Shown: in pieces, positions 23,716-33,033 of the stretch
Position numbering within the stretch: position 1 is the stretch's first letter
How the letters are laid out: the number at the start of each line of letters is the position of its first letter
Assembly (NCBI GenBank): GCA_017464085.1
Contig: JAFUEE010000182.1
Span: forward strand, 1-50,454
Reading direction: 5' to 3'
Length of the DNA: 50,454 nucleotides
DNA from: Pseudomonadota bacterium
GTDB taxonomy: Bacteria; Myxococcota_A; Bradymonadia; UBA4248
Position numbers and translations under genes: made by a program
Notes under the pieces: generated by a model
Database searches by the model: none
The model's input: only the letters and a program-made list of their open reading frames with translations
What the model was told of the DNA's origin: nothing

Positions 23716-26672
23716 AAATCAATGGTCGTCAACAAAGTGAGATCACGCTCCATGCCCTGATCCGCCATGCCAATCCGAATGCCGATCGAACCTTGCGCCG
23801 GAAGCATCGGCAGATCAAATCTGATCCTGTCCGCAATGATATCGCCCGGAAGCAGTCTGGCCTGAAGCGCAGGATCCCCATAAAGCGGCTTCTTAAACTC
23901 GAGCTTGCGATTGGCCACATCGAGCGCGAATGCAAAATATGCCGTCCGCTCAAGCTCGTGCGACAAGCGATAGTACACGGTCAGCTCAAGCAAATTGCCG
24001 CCACCAGTCACAAGCTTGTCAATCTTAAATCCTTCAAGCGTCACGCCATCCTCGAGCGCAACCTGCCGCTTCGACACACCTTCGACCGGCAAGGCGTTCA
24101 TGAATGACTGATCCAGAGGATTGACCGAGCGCACATCCTTGTGATTTCCTATCAGATAGAGCCGCGAGGATGCAGCCTCCACAACCGTCAGATTCTTGCG
24201 TTTCCCTGACGGATACATCCCGCGATATGCCTGATTGATCCCGAACAGCATGTCTTTGGGCATGATATAGAATGCCGGCTGCTGGGACACAGATGCCGGT
24301 GAAAGCGCCTTGACCATTTCCGAGCGCGTGACCGGCTTCGCAACATTGAGCGAATACGATGCAAATGTGGAGATATTGCAGTGTCGGTTCTGACAGACAT
24401 ACCCAGGCTCACAATCCCTATACGTCTGGCATAGCTGAGAATTCTCCCCTTTGAGCAGATAGACAGGCTCAGACTGGTCCGCAAGCCGGAAATACGCATC
24501 GATCAGAGAGGTTTCCGTAAAGTTATCCGCGATTGCAGGCAGATAGGTATAATATATAAAAGATGCCGAAAGGCTGGCTGCAAGGACAAGCGAGATCACA
24601 GGCGCATAAGGCATCGGCCCCACATCCTCGCGGCTGACGCGCATCAGCGAAGCGCTCGAAGTGGACTTCACCTCCACGGATGGCTTGAAATAGGTCTCCT
24701 TGAACTCCGTGACTTTTTCCTGAATGCCTTCCGCTGCACGCGTGAACGACAGAATCGTCAGCACAATAAAAATGACGACATACGAAAAAATGCGAACGAC
24801 ATACTGGTCAAAAAAACGCGTTCCGGCACCATCCCAGTGCATCAGCGGGTCAGTCATCAGATAGCGCACAAGCCGGAACGGTTCCACATGGAAAAAGTAC
24901 ACGATGACGCACAGACACACCACGGCAATCAACACAAAGCCCCCGCGCGCCTCAAGCGTCTTCCGTACATCATGCCAGAAACGCGGCGAAGACAGCGCAA
25001 GCGCAATCAATATCGCCACTGGAATCATGCCTGCAAAGAAATCATGGCCGCTCTGCTCGATGCCTAAAAACAGCGCGAACAAAGACACAATCAGCCAGCT
25101 CAAGAGCAGGCTCTGCAATGGCGAACGGCTTTCCCCCGCTGCCTCCATTGCGGAAAACTGAAACTCCCCATTGAAAATGTTCCCCGCCACACACAGGCGC
25201 TTTGACGCAATCAGCGCGCAGATCACAATCACAGGGAAAAAACAACCCCAGGGAAAGAGCCCAGTCATCAGCATATCAATCCAGGACCGCCACTTAAACG
25301 AACGCTCCTGCACAAGCGGGGAAAGACTGGCCGTTTCGACCGCCCCCTCTATGCCGTCGCCTGTACGTATCTCCACAAAACGCTCCGAGAGCTCCCCACC
25401 CGTGACATACACAAGCGCCCCGGGCGCAAGCACATATGTGGAATCCAGCGCGGCTTCTGCAAATTCAACTGCAGACTTGAACGCCATGGAACTGCTCACA
25501 TTCGAACGGCGATGGATCCGCACCGGCGTCTCGGAAACGACACGCGCCATCGGCGCCGAAGCCTGAGTCTCTGGACTGTTCGTGTGATACCAGAAAAAAC
25601 GGAACGCCGTTTCAAACGCCCCGTCAATCGGCGGCACGTCCGACTGCGCACGCGCAGGCGCTTTCTTCTGAAAGCGCCACATCAGATAATTTTCAAATGC
25701 ATGACGCTCAGATTCATTGATATTAAAAATATCTGTCGAATCCGTATTCAGATTCCTCACCGTCTCGACAAGGATAAAATTCCGGCTGCGATTGCCGCTC
25801 ATATCATCCGAAGCCACGCGAAGCGTGCCGATAATCTGCTTGCCACGGCGCTCGATCGATATCACGCGATCCTCATCGAGCGCGTCATTGATCTCCACAA
25901 GCGTCATCGGAATCCGATTCTCAAGAATATAACGCGCCTCCGACACATGAATCCCGAACACGATCCCCGAAAGCAAAAATGCAATATACAGAGGCACCAA
26001 GAAAAATCGCGTCGATAACGGACGGAACATCACCTTCTTTTCGGGATGATGCCACACAAGCAAGACCGTCACGACACATTCGAGCCCCAAAAGCGCAAGC
26101 GCATAGAGACCGCCCGACAGAAACGACAAGAATACCGAAAGCGCCGTCAGCGCCACAAACGCGCGATGCATGCGCCGCGTCGAAGCATAGCACGCCGAAA
26201 TATAAAACAGATTCGGCAATGACACTGCAAAAATCAGCCATACATCGCCGTGGATGAACTTGCCGGAAAGCACAAACATCGGAAGCGTGAGCAACACGAG
26301 CGCGGTCACCCACGCCGCTCGGCGTGTCGATGCCTGTCGCACTGCGAAAAATGTCAGCAGGACAAGAACAATACCCGCAACTGCTCCGGGAAGACGAAGC
26401 AAAAATGCGCCGGGATCTGGAAACAAGTGAAGCAGTCCAGCCAAAATCCACAGCTGAAGATACGGCTGCGCCACATAGCTTCCCTCTACCTGAGGCACCC
26501 AGAACGCTGCCTCTACAATACTCGTCTGGCTGATATGCTGCGCCGCAAGTATCGTCGAGGTCTCCCATGGCTCCCAAAGCCCCACCGCCCCCTGCGTCAG
26601 ACATATCAGAAATACGGCCGACGAAAGGCAAAGCAGCAATAAATAATCAAATAGCTGACGTCTGCTGAACAT
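23712..26672 (-). CDS. GT39-like (ArnT/PMT-type) polytopic glycosyltransferase
   Basis: 986 aa. The N-terminus has the GT-C pattern: a first membrane helix, then a periplasmic loop with LWEPWETSTILAAQ where ArnT/PMT enzymes carry an acidic catalytic motif, VQLEG-like and AQPYLQLWILAGLLHLF, LRLPGA and further helices (about 12-14 in all). A ~250-residue periplasmic insertion lies between about 240 and 470, and a large C-terminal periplasmic domain (about 700-986) contains a Cys-rich patch (CQTYRDCEPGYVCQNRHC). The family moves sugars from polyprenyl carriers onto lipid or protein. The acceptor is unknown, and the insertion plus Cys patch are unusual. There is no clear ribosome site. A terminator lies just upstream. 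Confidence 0.72.
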   Translation of the reverse strand: MFSRRQLFDYLLLLCLSSAVFLICLTQGAVGLWEPWETSTILAAQHISQTSIVEAAFWVPQVEGSYVAQPYLQLWILAGLLHLFPDPGAFLLRLPGAVAGIVLVLLTFFAVRQASTRRAAWVTALVLLTLPMFVLSGKFIHGDVWLIFAVSLPNLFYISACYASTRRMHRAFVALTALSVFLSFLSGGLYALALLGLECVVTVLLVWHHPEKKVMFRPLSTRFFLVPLYIAFLLSGIVFGIHVSEARYILENRIPMTLVEINDALDEDRVISIERRGKQIIGTLRVASDDMSGNRSRNFILVETVRNLNTDSTDIFNINESERHAFENYLMWRFQKKAPARAQSDVPPIDGAFETAFRFFWYHTNSPETQASAPMARVVSETPVRIHRRSNVSSSMAFKSAVEFAEAALDSTYVLAPGALVYVTGGELSERFVEIRTGDGIEGAVETASLSPLVQERSFKWRSWIDMLMTGLFPWGCFFPVIVICALIASKRLCVAGNIFNGEFQFSAMEAAGESRSPLQSLLLSWLIVSLFALFLGIEQSGHDFFAGMIPVAILIALALSSPRFWHDVRKTLEARGGFVLIAVVCLCVIVYFFHVEPFRLVRYLMTDPLMHWDGAGTRFFDQYVVRIFSYVVIFIVLTILSFTRAAEGIQEKVTEFKETYFKPSVEVKSTSSASLMRVSREDVGPMPYAPVISLVLAASLSASFIYYTYLPAIADNFTETSLIDAYFRLADQSEPVYLLKGENSQLCQTYRDCEPGYVCQNRHCNISTFASYSLNVAKPVTRSEMVKALSPASVSQQPAFYIMPKDMLFGINQAYRGMYPSGKRKNLTVVEAASSRLYLIGNHKDVRSVNPLDQSFMNALPVEGVSKRQVALEDGVTLEGFKIDKLVTGGGNLLELTVYYRLSHELERTAYFAFALDVANRKLEFKKPLYGDPALQARLLPGDIIADRIRFDLPMLPAQGSIGIRIGMADQGMERDLTLLTTIDF

Positions 26673-26680
26673 AAGGCATA

Positions 26681-26708
26681 AAAAAAGAAGCGCGATAATC
26701 CGCGCTTC
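26681..26708 (-). terminator. Intrinsic terminator after the 334-aa secreted protein gene
   Basis: Perfect 8-bp stem GAAGCGCG/CGCGCTTC (26687-26694 with 26701-26708) and 6-nt loop, followed on the minus strand by seven T residues. It ends only 9 bp before the ATG of the next minus-strand gene, so that gene needs readthrough or a promoter embedded in this region. Confidence 0.85.
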
Positions 26709-26761
26709 TATCTTACCTGAGGTTGGGGTCGATGAGAAATAATTTCAATCCGCTCGCGCCA

Positions 26762-27766
26762 TCATTTGACGCCAGCCCCCTGCCCCGAACCCTGCATATT
26801 CCCCGGCACGCTCTTCGCAATCTGCGTCACAAGCGCGACAAGCGCGTCAAACTTCGACTGGTCATAGTTCACGCTCAGCTTCACATCCGCCTTGTCCTTG
26901 TCGAACTTTATCCCTGACAAGAACTGGTCAAATCCGAGCTCGACCACATCGACGTCCTTAGCCATCTCCGCAAGAAAGGCATTCATGACATCCGACGCCT
27001 GCTTCGCAGATGCATCATCCTTCATCCCGACACAGGCTTTCGCATTCAGACCGGCAACAAAATCCATCGAAAGATTGCCGTGCTTGATATCGCCAAGCTT
27101 CAACATGCCAATCCCCTCAGAACTCTTGTCCAAAATCGGATCCGCGCGCCCGATCTTGTCGCTCTCCTTCGCCGACAGCCCCCACACGAACCAAGCATCC
27201 GCCTGCCGGTTCACGCGCTGAAGCTCGGCGCGTATGCCCGCGTTCGTCGGGCCTTCGCGATAGCCCTCCTTATAGGCGGCCAGCACTTCCTTCACGCGAA
27301 GCTCGCTGCCCAGCACGATGAGGTTGTCCAAAATCGCAAGGCACTCATTCTCGCGCTTTGTCGCGTAATACTCCATCCCATTATGCTTGCGCGTATCAAT
27401 CGCATCCGAATGCGCCGCGATCATCGGCTTATACTGCGACAGGTCCTCATTCGTCTCCCACAGCACGATATGCTCTGAACGCTCCACGTCTGTCGGAATG
27501 CCCACAACTATGCGCTTGAGAATCTTCTCCGGACTCACACCCGCAGCGCGAATCTCCGAAAGCGCCTGCTTGAACCCCTTGTTCGTCACAAAGAGGTCCA
27601 TCAAATACACATATATGCGCCTCTGCACGAACTTTGGCATGTCGATGCCGCCAACACCGACATAGTCAGTGCGCAAAAGACCTACAGAATCGATGCCGTC
27701 CGCCCAGGCAGGAGTACAGGCTAGCCATGCTGAAATCAAAAGCCCGATGCCTATGCCTTTCTTCAT
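26762..27766 (-). CDS. Secreted hypothetical protein
   Basis: 334 aa with a good AGAGG ribosome site. Residues 1-22 are a Sec signal peptide cut near AWADG. The mature protein is mixed alpha/beta with no membrane segment. It contains a DTRKHNGMEYYATKRENECLAILDNLIVLGSE segment and a C-terminal helix ending in a Gly/Gln tail. The pattern recalls periplasmic proteins of deltaproteobacteria whose model resembles a split alpha/beta sandwich, but I do not recognise a named family. It is followed by a clear terminator, so it is probably monocistronic. Confidence 0.7.
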   Translation of the reverse strand: MKKGIGIGLLISAWLACTPAWADGIDSVGLLRTDYVGVGGIDMPKFVQRRIYVYLMDLFVTNKGFKQALSEIRAAGVSPEKILKRIVVGIPTDVERSEHIVLWETNEDLSQYKPMIAAHSDAIDTRKHNGMEYYATKRENECLAILDNLIVLGSELRVKEVLAAYKEGYREGPTNAGIRAELQRVNRQADAWFVWGLSAKESDKIGRADPILDKSSEGIGMLKLGDIKHGNLSMDFVAGLNAKACVGMKDDASAKQASDVMNAFLAEMAKDVDVVELGFDQFLSGIKFDKDKADVKLSVNYDQSKFDALVALVTQIAKSVPGNMQGSGQGAGVK

Positions 27767-27895
27767 AAAATACCTCTTTCCTCTCTACGCGAATCTCACA
27801 ATCTCGCGAACAGCCTCTTTTTACGCATGACACGGCTTTTCATTCAAATTTTTGTAGATGCGCATCTGCTTTTGCTGGCAATGCGCAGATGCCGC

Positions 27896-27929
27896 GCCGC
27901 CTATCCCTTCGCAGAAGGGATACGGCGGC
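27896..27929 (+). repeat. TAT/ATAC bulged hairpin, copy 8
   Basis: Outer GCCGCC (27896-27901) pairs with GGCGGC (27924-27929). TAT faces ATAC. The inner stem is CCCTT/AAGGG with loop CGCAG. A textbook member of the family. Confidence 0.8.
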
Positions 27930-27930
27930 C

Positions 27931-27966
27931 CGCGCGTGCCTATCGCTCAAGCGATACGGCCCGCGC
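27931..27966 (+). repeat. TAT/ATAC bulged hairpin, copy 9
   Basis: It directly follows copy 8. The outer GCC/GGC pair extends to GCGCG/CGCGC with one mismatch. TAT faces ATAC; the inner stem is CGC/GCG. Confidence 0.75.
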
Positions 27967-27972
27967 ATACGC

Positions 27973-28893
27973 TCACGAACGAATCGGACTGCCCGACGGA
28001 TCGACAGGCGTAAGAAGCTTGGGATTCCCCTGCGGCTGCTGAGAGTCGCGCTCAGGCACCGTGTACTGGCGATTGAAAAATTCATCCATCATGCGCATCT
28101 GCTCCTGCTGACGGCGCATCATCTCCTCAAACAGGCTGTCACCCCCAAAGCCGAACGAAAACGAAAAATTACCCGACTGGTCGAGCGCGCGACGCGCTGC
28201 CTCACGGGCCGCATCCGGAAGCTGCTCGATATCGCCGATGCGCGTCTTGTACTCGTCATTGCCGACTGATACCGTAATCTCGCTGTCCGGATCGTCCGGT
28301 GAACCCTGAATCGTCACCGTCGAGGAAACCACGCCCTTGTCTGTCTGGACAAGCGATTTGAACATCATGCGCTGCGAGGGATACTGGCCGCCCCCCGCCT
28401 GAGGCACCTGGCTGCTGCCACGCGGCACCATGGGCATCTGGCCAAACATGCCCGCACGCCGGTCGCGCGAAGGCTGAAGGTATTTCCAGACCACCTCATC
28501 GGGAAGGCTGTCCAGCTTCATGATAATCTGTCGATGCTCCCCCTTCTGAATCACATCAAGCGACACCTGATGCCCCTTCGGAAGCTTAGACACATAAGCC
28601 TCCAAATCCTCTGGACGTGAAAGCGCATGACCGTCAATCGCCAGAAGGATATCACCCTGCGACAGTCCCGCGCTCTCCAACTCCCCGCCTACCGCGATAT
28701 TGCTCACCATCAGCCCCTCCCCTTCCGAAAGACGAAGATGCTGAAGCAGAATCGGCGATGCCTGAAGCGGCGCCACTGCAATCCCAAGACGAGGCCGCGC
28801 TTCCTCCGCAAACGCGCTCACTGAAAACAAACTCAATGCCACAAGAAATAAAACAACAAATATTCGACTGATTTTTTTCATAGTCTCTGCCAT
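27973..28893 (-). CDS. Secreted PDZ-domain protein without a protease domain
   Basis: 306 aa from ATG 28893, or 302 from ATG 28881 (MKKISRI), which would give a more typical signal-peptide start. Signal peptide to about residue 29 (FAEEA). A PDZ domain spans about 35-125, with LGIAVAPL as the carboxylate loop region and GELESAGLSQGDILLAIDG. The rest is low-complexity or weakly structured, with a Met/Gln-rich stretch (FEEMMRRQQEQMRMMDEFFNR). No catalytic triad is present, so it is a binding module, possibly for misfolded or exported protein C-termini. A small hairpin (CCCCT/AGGGG, 28905-28920) lies in its leader near the G-rich ribosome site. Confidence 0.72.
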   Translation of the reverse strand: MAETMKKISRIFVVLFLVALSLFSVSAFAEEARPRLGIAVAPLQASPILLQHLRLSEGEGLMVSNIAVGGELESAGLSQGDILLAIDGHALSRPEDLEAYVSKLPKGHQVSLDVIQKGEHRQIIMKLDSLPDEVVWKYLQPSRDRRAGMFGQMPMVPRGSSQVPQAGGGQYPSQRMMFKSLVQTDKGVVSSTVTIQGSPDDPDSEITVSVGNDEYKTRIGDIEQLPDAAREAARRALDQSGNFSFSFGFGGDSLFEEMMRRQQEQMRMMDEFFNRQYTVPERDSQQPQGNPKLLTPVDPSGSPIRS

Positions 28894-29289
28894 CCATTGT
28901 CATACCCCTAAGATCAGGGGAGTTCTCGCTCTTTAAAATCCAATCTTACCCCTGTTTATTCCACTTTTCACGACTCCATTCAAATTTCATCCGCATACGC
29001 CCTCGGCGCAAGCTCCAGCGCACACCATGCACAACATCCTTAAATTGATTTTTAGACAAAATCCGCTATTCCCTTGCTCCGGTCTATGCTCGCTCAAACG
29101 GCTGCATGAGACGCATTAAGGCTCTAAAAGTCCGTTCACAATATGCCCCAAATGCCAGCACAGATGCCATGCACATCCATTCGCATGCGCTCCAGCTCCG
29201 CTTCTGGAAAGGCGTAAGCGCCTCCCCCTTATGTACTGCGCCCCCCGCATTTCACTGGCGGCATGGGGAACGTTTCAAGGAGATCAGAA
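28894..29289. promoter_or_regulatory. Divergent spacer between PDZ and pseudo-receiver genes
   Basis: A 396-bp gap between two outward-facing genes; it must hold the promoters of both. I see no convincing coding frame and no TAT/ATAC hairpin. CAAGGAGATCAG just before 29290 is the ribosome site of the receiver gene. I could not pick a promoter with confidence. Confidence 0.5.
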
Positions 29290-29655
29290 ATGCCAAAAGT
29301 CATGATCCTTGACCACATCCTCTCAGATGTGATCAAGCTCGAAAGAATTCTCAAGCCCGCCGGATACGAAGTCTGCTCACTCACAGGGCCCTATGGCATT
29401 CTCGCAAAATTTGATTTCGAAAAGCCTGATATCCTGCTGTTCAATCCCGACATGCCGAACGCCGACACCGATGCACTCCTCTCCACGCTCGTGCAATCCA
29501 ACGACCTGCAGCAGATGATCATCATACTCATCTGCAGCGGAGACGCTGTCGCCATCGAGCAGTACTGCAGAGAGATGAAACTTCACGGGTATTTCATGAC
29601 TGAAAACGGTTTTGACGGCATACTCCCATATCTCGCACAATTTTACGGGGAATAA
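29290..29655 (+). CDS. Receiver-like domain lacking the phospho-acceptor Asp (pseudo-receiver)
   Basis: 121 aa, one CheY-like domain from the ATG at 29290, chosen for its AAGGAG site. VMILDHILSD (Asp8) and PDILLFNPDMP align with the receiver beta1 and beta3 strands, but the acceptor position before xDMP is Asn52. The conserved Lys of the C-terminal KP turn is also missing (GYFMTENG). It therefore probably cannot be phosphorylated and would act by protein contact. Its stop overlaps the start of the Ser/Thr kinase gene by 1 nt (TAATG), so it is a likely partner or regulator of that kinase. Confidence 0.78.
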   Translation: MPKVMILDHILSDVIKLERILKPAGYEVCSLTGPYGILAKFDFEKPDILLFNPDMPNADTDALLSTLVQSNDLQQMIIILICSGDAVAIEQYCREMKLHGYFMTENGFDGILPYLAQFYGE

Positions 29656-30839
29656 TGAGCGACCAACTGACACGTCGATTTGGACCATACTGCCTGCTCA
29701 AAAGAATCGGCATGGGCGGCATGGCCGAGACCTGGCTCGCGATCCGGCAGGTCACGCAAGGCGTACACAAATTCGTCGCCCTCAAGTGCATCCTGCCTTC
29801 CTGCAACGACGATCCCAATTTCGTGCGCCTCTTCTACCACGAAGCCGCCATCAGCCTCAGGCTCGAACACCCGAACATACTCCATACCTGGGACTGCAAC
29901 GTCATCGATGGACGCCATGTCATCGTCATGGAGTTCATGCGCGGCATCACGCTCGATGAACTTCTCCGCCGCGTCCGCGAAAAAAACATGAAACTTCCGC
30001 TCGAGGTCGCCTCCTGGATCACCATACAGATACTCGCGGCTTTCGAATACCTCCACAATCTCCGCGATGAAAATGGCGAACGCCTAAACATCGTGCACAG
30101 AGATGTCACGCCGCAGAACATCTTCGTCTCTTATGACGGACAGTGCCGGCTCTTCGACTTCGGCGTCGCGCGCACAGGCGACCCCGAAAAAGACCTTCAG
30201 AAAGGCATGCTCGTCGGAAAACTCTCTTACATGAGCCCTGAACAATGCCAAGGCGGAGCCGTCGATGCCCGAAGCGACCTCTTCTCGCTCGCGGCCGTGC
30301 TCTATGAAATGGCCACAAATATCGCCGTCTTTGACAGAGATAACGATATCCGCATCCTCGATGCCGTCGTCTCACAGCCCGTCAAAGATCCGAGAACAAT
30401 ATTCAGGGATTTCCCACTCTTCCTCTCGCGCATTATTCTGCAAGGCCTCGAAAAATCACCTGACAGACGGTACCAAAATGCGGCAGAATTCGCCGCCGAC
30501 ATGCGGACTTTCATGAAAGTGAGCGGTTACGCACAGACCAACCAGGCGCTCAGATCCCTGCTCGAAAACCTCTATCGGGTCGAGATCGACAAGCTCAACA
30601 CCTACCTCTCCACAATGGCACTGACCTCGCTCAAGGAAAATGAACCGCCCTCGCTGGATCAGCTCATACGCGAATCCCAGCAGGTCAGCGACTTTTCTTT
30701 CGGACAGGTCGTCGAAAGCATGGAAATCACTTCATCAAAACTGCCAGATTTCACACAAAATACCACGCCCAAACCCGCAGATGCCGCAACCAGCAGCGAT
30801 GTCTTTGGATGCAAAAGAAAATGGATCTTTAAAAACTGA
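29655..30839 (+). CDS. Ser/Thr protein kinase (Hanks type)
   Basis: 394 aa. The kinase domain covers about 9-285: Gly loop IGMGGMAETW, ATP-binding Lys44 (VALK), catalytic Asp150 in HRDVTPQN, DFG at 168-170 and SPEQ of the activation segment. The residues after the catalytic Asp (VTPQN) are of the type common in myxobacterial kinases. The ~110-residue C-terminus has no clear domain and no membrane helix, so it is probably cytoplasmic. It is coupled to the upstream pseudo-receiver and followed 19 bp later by an EF-G paralogue, which suggests a shared transcript and possibly a shared role (inference). Confidence 0.88.
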   Translation: MSDQLTRRFGPYCLLKRIGMGGMAETWLAIRQVTQGVHKFVALKCILPSCNDDPNFVRLFYHEAAISLRLEHPNILHTWDCNVIDGRHVIVMEFMRGITLDELLRRVREKNMKLPLEVASWITIQILAAFEYLHNLRDENGERLNIVHRDVTPQNIFVSYDGQCRLFDFGVARTGDPEKDLQKGMLVGKLSYMSPEQCQGGAVDARSDLFSLAAVLYEMATNIAVFDRDNDIRILDAVVSQPVKDPRTIFRDFPLFLSRIILQGLEKSPDRRYQNAAEFAADMRTFMKVSGYAQTNQALRSLLENLYRVEIDKLNTYLSTMALTSLKENEPPSLDQLIRESQQVSDFSFGQVVESMEITSSKLPDFTQNTTPKPADAATSSDVFGCKRKWIFKN

Positions 30840-30858
30840 GTCACACAGGAGTTCTCAA

Positions 30859-32892
30859 ATGGCCAAAACCCGCCAGGACAACGTCAGAAACATCGGCATC
30901 ATGGCGCATATCGATGCCGGAAAAACTACCGTCAGCGAACGCATCCTCTTCTATTCCGGAAGGACCTACCGCATCGCAGAAGTCCACGACGGTCAGGCCA
31001 CAATGGACTTCATGGACCAGGAACGCGAACGCGGCATCACCATCAGCAGCGCTGTCAACGAAATCCAGTGGAAAGACACCGACATCTATCTGATCGACAC
31101 GCCGGGACACGTCGACTTCACCGTCGAAGTCGAGCGAAGCCTGCGCGTCCTAGACGGCGTCATCGCTCTCTATGACGCCGTCGCGGGCGTCGAGCCTCAG
31201 AGCGAGACCGTCTGGTATCAGGCTAACCGACACAATGTCGCAAGGCTCGCTTTTGTCAACAAAATGGACCGTCCAGGCGCCGATTTCGACAGATGCGTCC
31301 GCGAGATCGAAGAAATCCTACATGGACATCCCATCCCCCTGCAACGGCCGATCTTCGAAAATCAGGCTTTCGCCGGCATCATAGACCTCATCTCGCGCAA
31401 AGCCATACGCTTCAGCGAGGCAGACCAGGGCTCGAGCGTCGAATACTGCGACATCCCGGCTGATCTCCTCGACGAAGCCGAATCCGCTCGCGAAAATCTC
31501 ATCGAGAGGCTCGCGGATGCGGACGACGAAATCGCTGAAGCATACCTCGAAGGCAACGACATCTCAGAAGCTCAGATCAAAGCCGCACTCAGAAGAGCCG
31601 TCATCGCCCTCAAAGCAGTCCCCGTATTCTGCGGCTCCGGTCTCAAGAACAAAGGCATTCAGCCGCTCATGGACGGCATCGTCGACTATCTCCCTGCGCC
31701 GGGCGACCTCCCCGCGCTCAAAGGCACTGACTTCAAAGGACGGGAAATCGAGCACTCACGCTCGGAAAGCGCCCCCTTCTGCGGACTCATCTTCAAAATA
31801 CAGCAGATCGAGGCCAAACGGCTCGCTTTCGTGCGCATCTATTCCGGCGTGCTCCGCGAAAATGACACCATCCTCAACGCCACGCAAAATCAGTCGTTCA
31901 AAATCAAACATATCTTCCGGCTGTATGCCAACCGCGTGGACCGGGTGGAGTCTGCCAGCGCAGGCGCCCTCGTCGCCATGGTCAAGACAAAGGGCATGAC
32001 AACCGGCGACACGCTCTGCGCCCCGTCCAGCCAGATCCTGCTCGAAAAAATCGAAGCAAACAACCCCGTCATGTCCATCTCCATCGAGCCTGAATCCATC
32101 AAGGACAAGGACAAACTCGTCGAATCGCTCAACTCCATTCACGAGGAAGACCCCACGATCATCTTCGAAGAAGACTCTGAGACAGGAGAGCTGCTGCTCA
32201 GGGGCATGGGCGAGCTGCATCTCGAAGTCGCATGCGAACGCCTCAAGCGTGAATTCGGCATCCTCGTCAGAAAAGGCAACCCGACCGTCGTCTGCAAAGA
32301 AGCGCTCATCTGCGAGACAGAAGAAACAGCCTCTTTCGAACGCGACCACGAAGGCGAAGTCATCTTCGGCCAAGTCTCGGCCAGAGCAATCCCAGGTGAA
32401 AAAGATTCCGGCCTCGTCTGCAAGCTCATGCTGCCCGAAGGTCATCCGTTCATCCGTCAGGATGTCACCGATGCCGTCCTCGGCGCGGCTAAAGACGCCA
32501 TGCTGTACGGCCCGAACGGCTTCGAAATGGTCGATGTCGAAATACACATCACAGCCATCGGCCTCGACCCCAAGGGCAACGCCAACCTCATCGGCTCGCG
32601 CATCGCCGCCGGAGAGGCCGTCAGAAACGCCTATAGAAAATCCGGCACAAAGATCCTCGAACCCCTCATGGCCGTCGATATCATCGCGGCAGACGAAAAC
32701 ATCGGCGATCTCATCTCAGACCTCACGCTGCGAAAGGGACTCGTCGAAAATCTCGAAAATGACCCGCTCCGAAGCGTCATCCATGCCGTCGTCCCGCTCC
32801 GGAACATGTTCGGCTATTCCATGAAGCTCCGCACGATCACACACGGCCGCGGCAATTTCTCGATGCATTTCCTCCGCTTCGACGCGATCTGA
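30859..32892 (+). CDS. Elongation factor G paralogue (EF-G2 type)
   Basis: About 677 aa from ATG 30859, which follows AGGAG; the frame extends further upstream only as a shadow of the kinase gene. The GTPase domain is complete: AHIDAGKTT (P-loop), RERGITI (switch I), DTPGHVDF (G3), NKMD (G4) and GSGLKNKG (G5). Domains II-V follow, ending with VPLRNMFGYSMKLRTITHGRGNFSMHF. Domain IV departs from canonical EF-G: where the decoding-site loop has a DSS motif there is a NLIGSRIAAGEAVRNAY segment. No ribosomal genes are adjacent. It is therefore probably a second, specialised EF-G (recycling- or stress-type) rather than the main fusA. Confidence 0.82.
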   Translation: MAKTRQDNVRNIGIMAHIDAGKTTVSERILFYSGRTYRIAEVHDGQATMDFMDQERERGITISSAVNEIQWKDTDIYLIDTPGHVDFTVEVERSLRVLDGVIALYDAVAGVEPQSETVWYQANRHNVARLAFVNKMDRPGADFDRCVREIEEILHGHPIPLQRPIFENQAFAGIIDLISRKAIRFSEADQGSSVEYCDIPADLLDEAESARENLIERLADADDEIAEAYLEGNDISEAQIKAALRRAVIALKAVPVFCGSGLKNKGIQPLMDGIVDYLPAPGDLPALKGTDFKGREIEHSRSESAPFCGLIFKIQQIEAKRLAFVRIYSGVLRENDTILNATQNQSFKIKHIFRLYANRVDRVESASAGALVAMVKTKGMTTGDTLCAPSSQILLEKIEANNPVMSISIEPESIKDKDKLVESLNSIHEEDPTIIFEEDSETGELLLRGMGELHLEVACERLKREFGILVRKGNPTVVCKEALICETEETASFERDHEGEVIFGQVSARAIPGEKDSGLVCKLMLPEGHPFIRQDVTDAVLGAAKDAMLYGPNGFEMVDVEIHITAIGLDPKGNANLIGSRIAAGEAVRNAYRKSGTKILEPLMAVDIIAADENIGDLISDLTLRKGLVENLENDPLRSVIHAVVPLRNMFGYSMKLRTITHGRGNFSMHFLRFDAI

Positions 32893-32944
32893 GGCATAAC
32901 GGGAAGCGACAAGCCTCGCGGCGCCTATCCCCTCCGAGGGGGTA

Positions 32945-32996
32945 GCGGCGTATTGGGGAGACACGGGGCCATGCCCCATGTCTCCCCAATAGCCGC
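32945..32996 (-). repeat. TAT/ATAC bulged hairpin, copy 10, very long inner arm
   Basis: Outer GCGGC/GCCGC, GTAT facing ATA, then a near-perfect inner stem of about 10 bp (TGGGGAGACA/TGTCTCCCCA) plus a further GGGG/CCCC stem. It lies between convergent genes. A degenerate relative (CTATCCCCT...AGGGGGTAG) lies just upstream at about 32921-32946. Confidence 0.8.
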
Positions 32997-33033
32997 GCAG
33001 GGGGAGGCTTCCCCCTCCCACAAAAAATTCAGC

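Noticed and set aside
27896..27966. Ordinary rho-independent terminators
   Set aside because: No T-run follows these hairpins on either strand, and they share the TAT/ATAC joint with the dispersed family.
29106..29312. Small open frame of 68 residues before the pseudo-receiver gene
   Set aside because: No ribosome site, no domain, and it overlaps the receiver gene's start in another frame.
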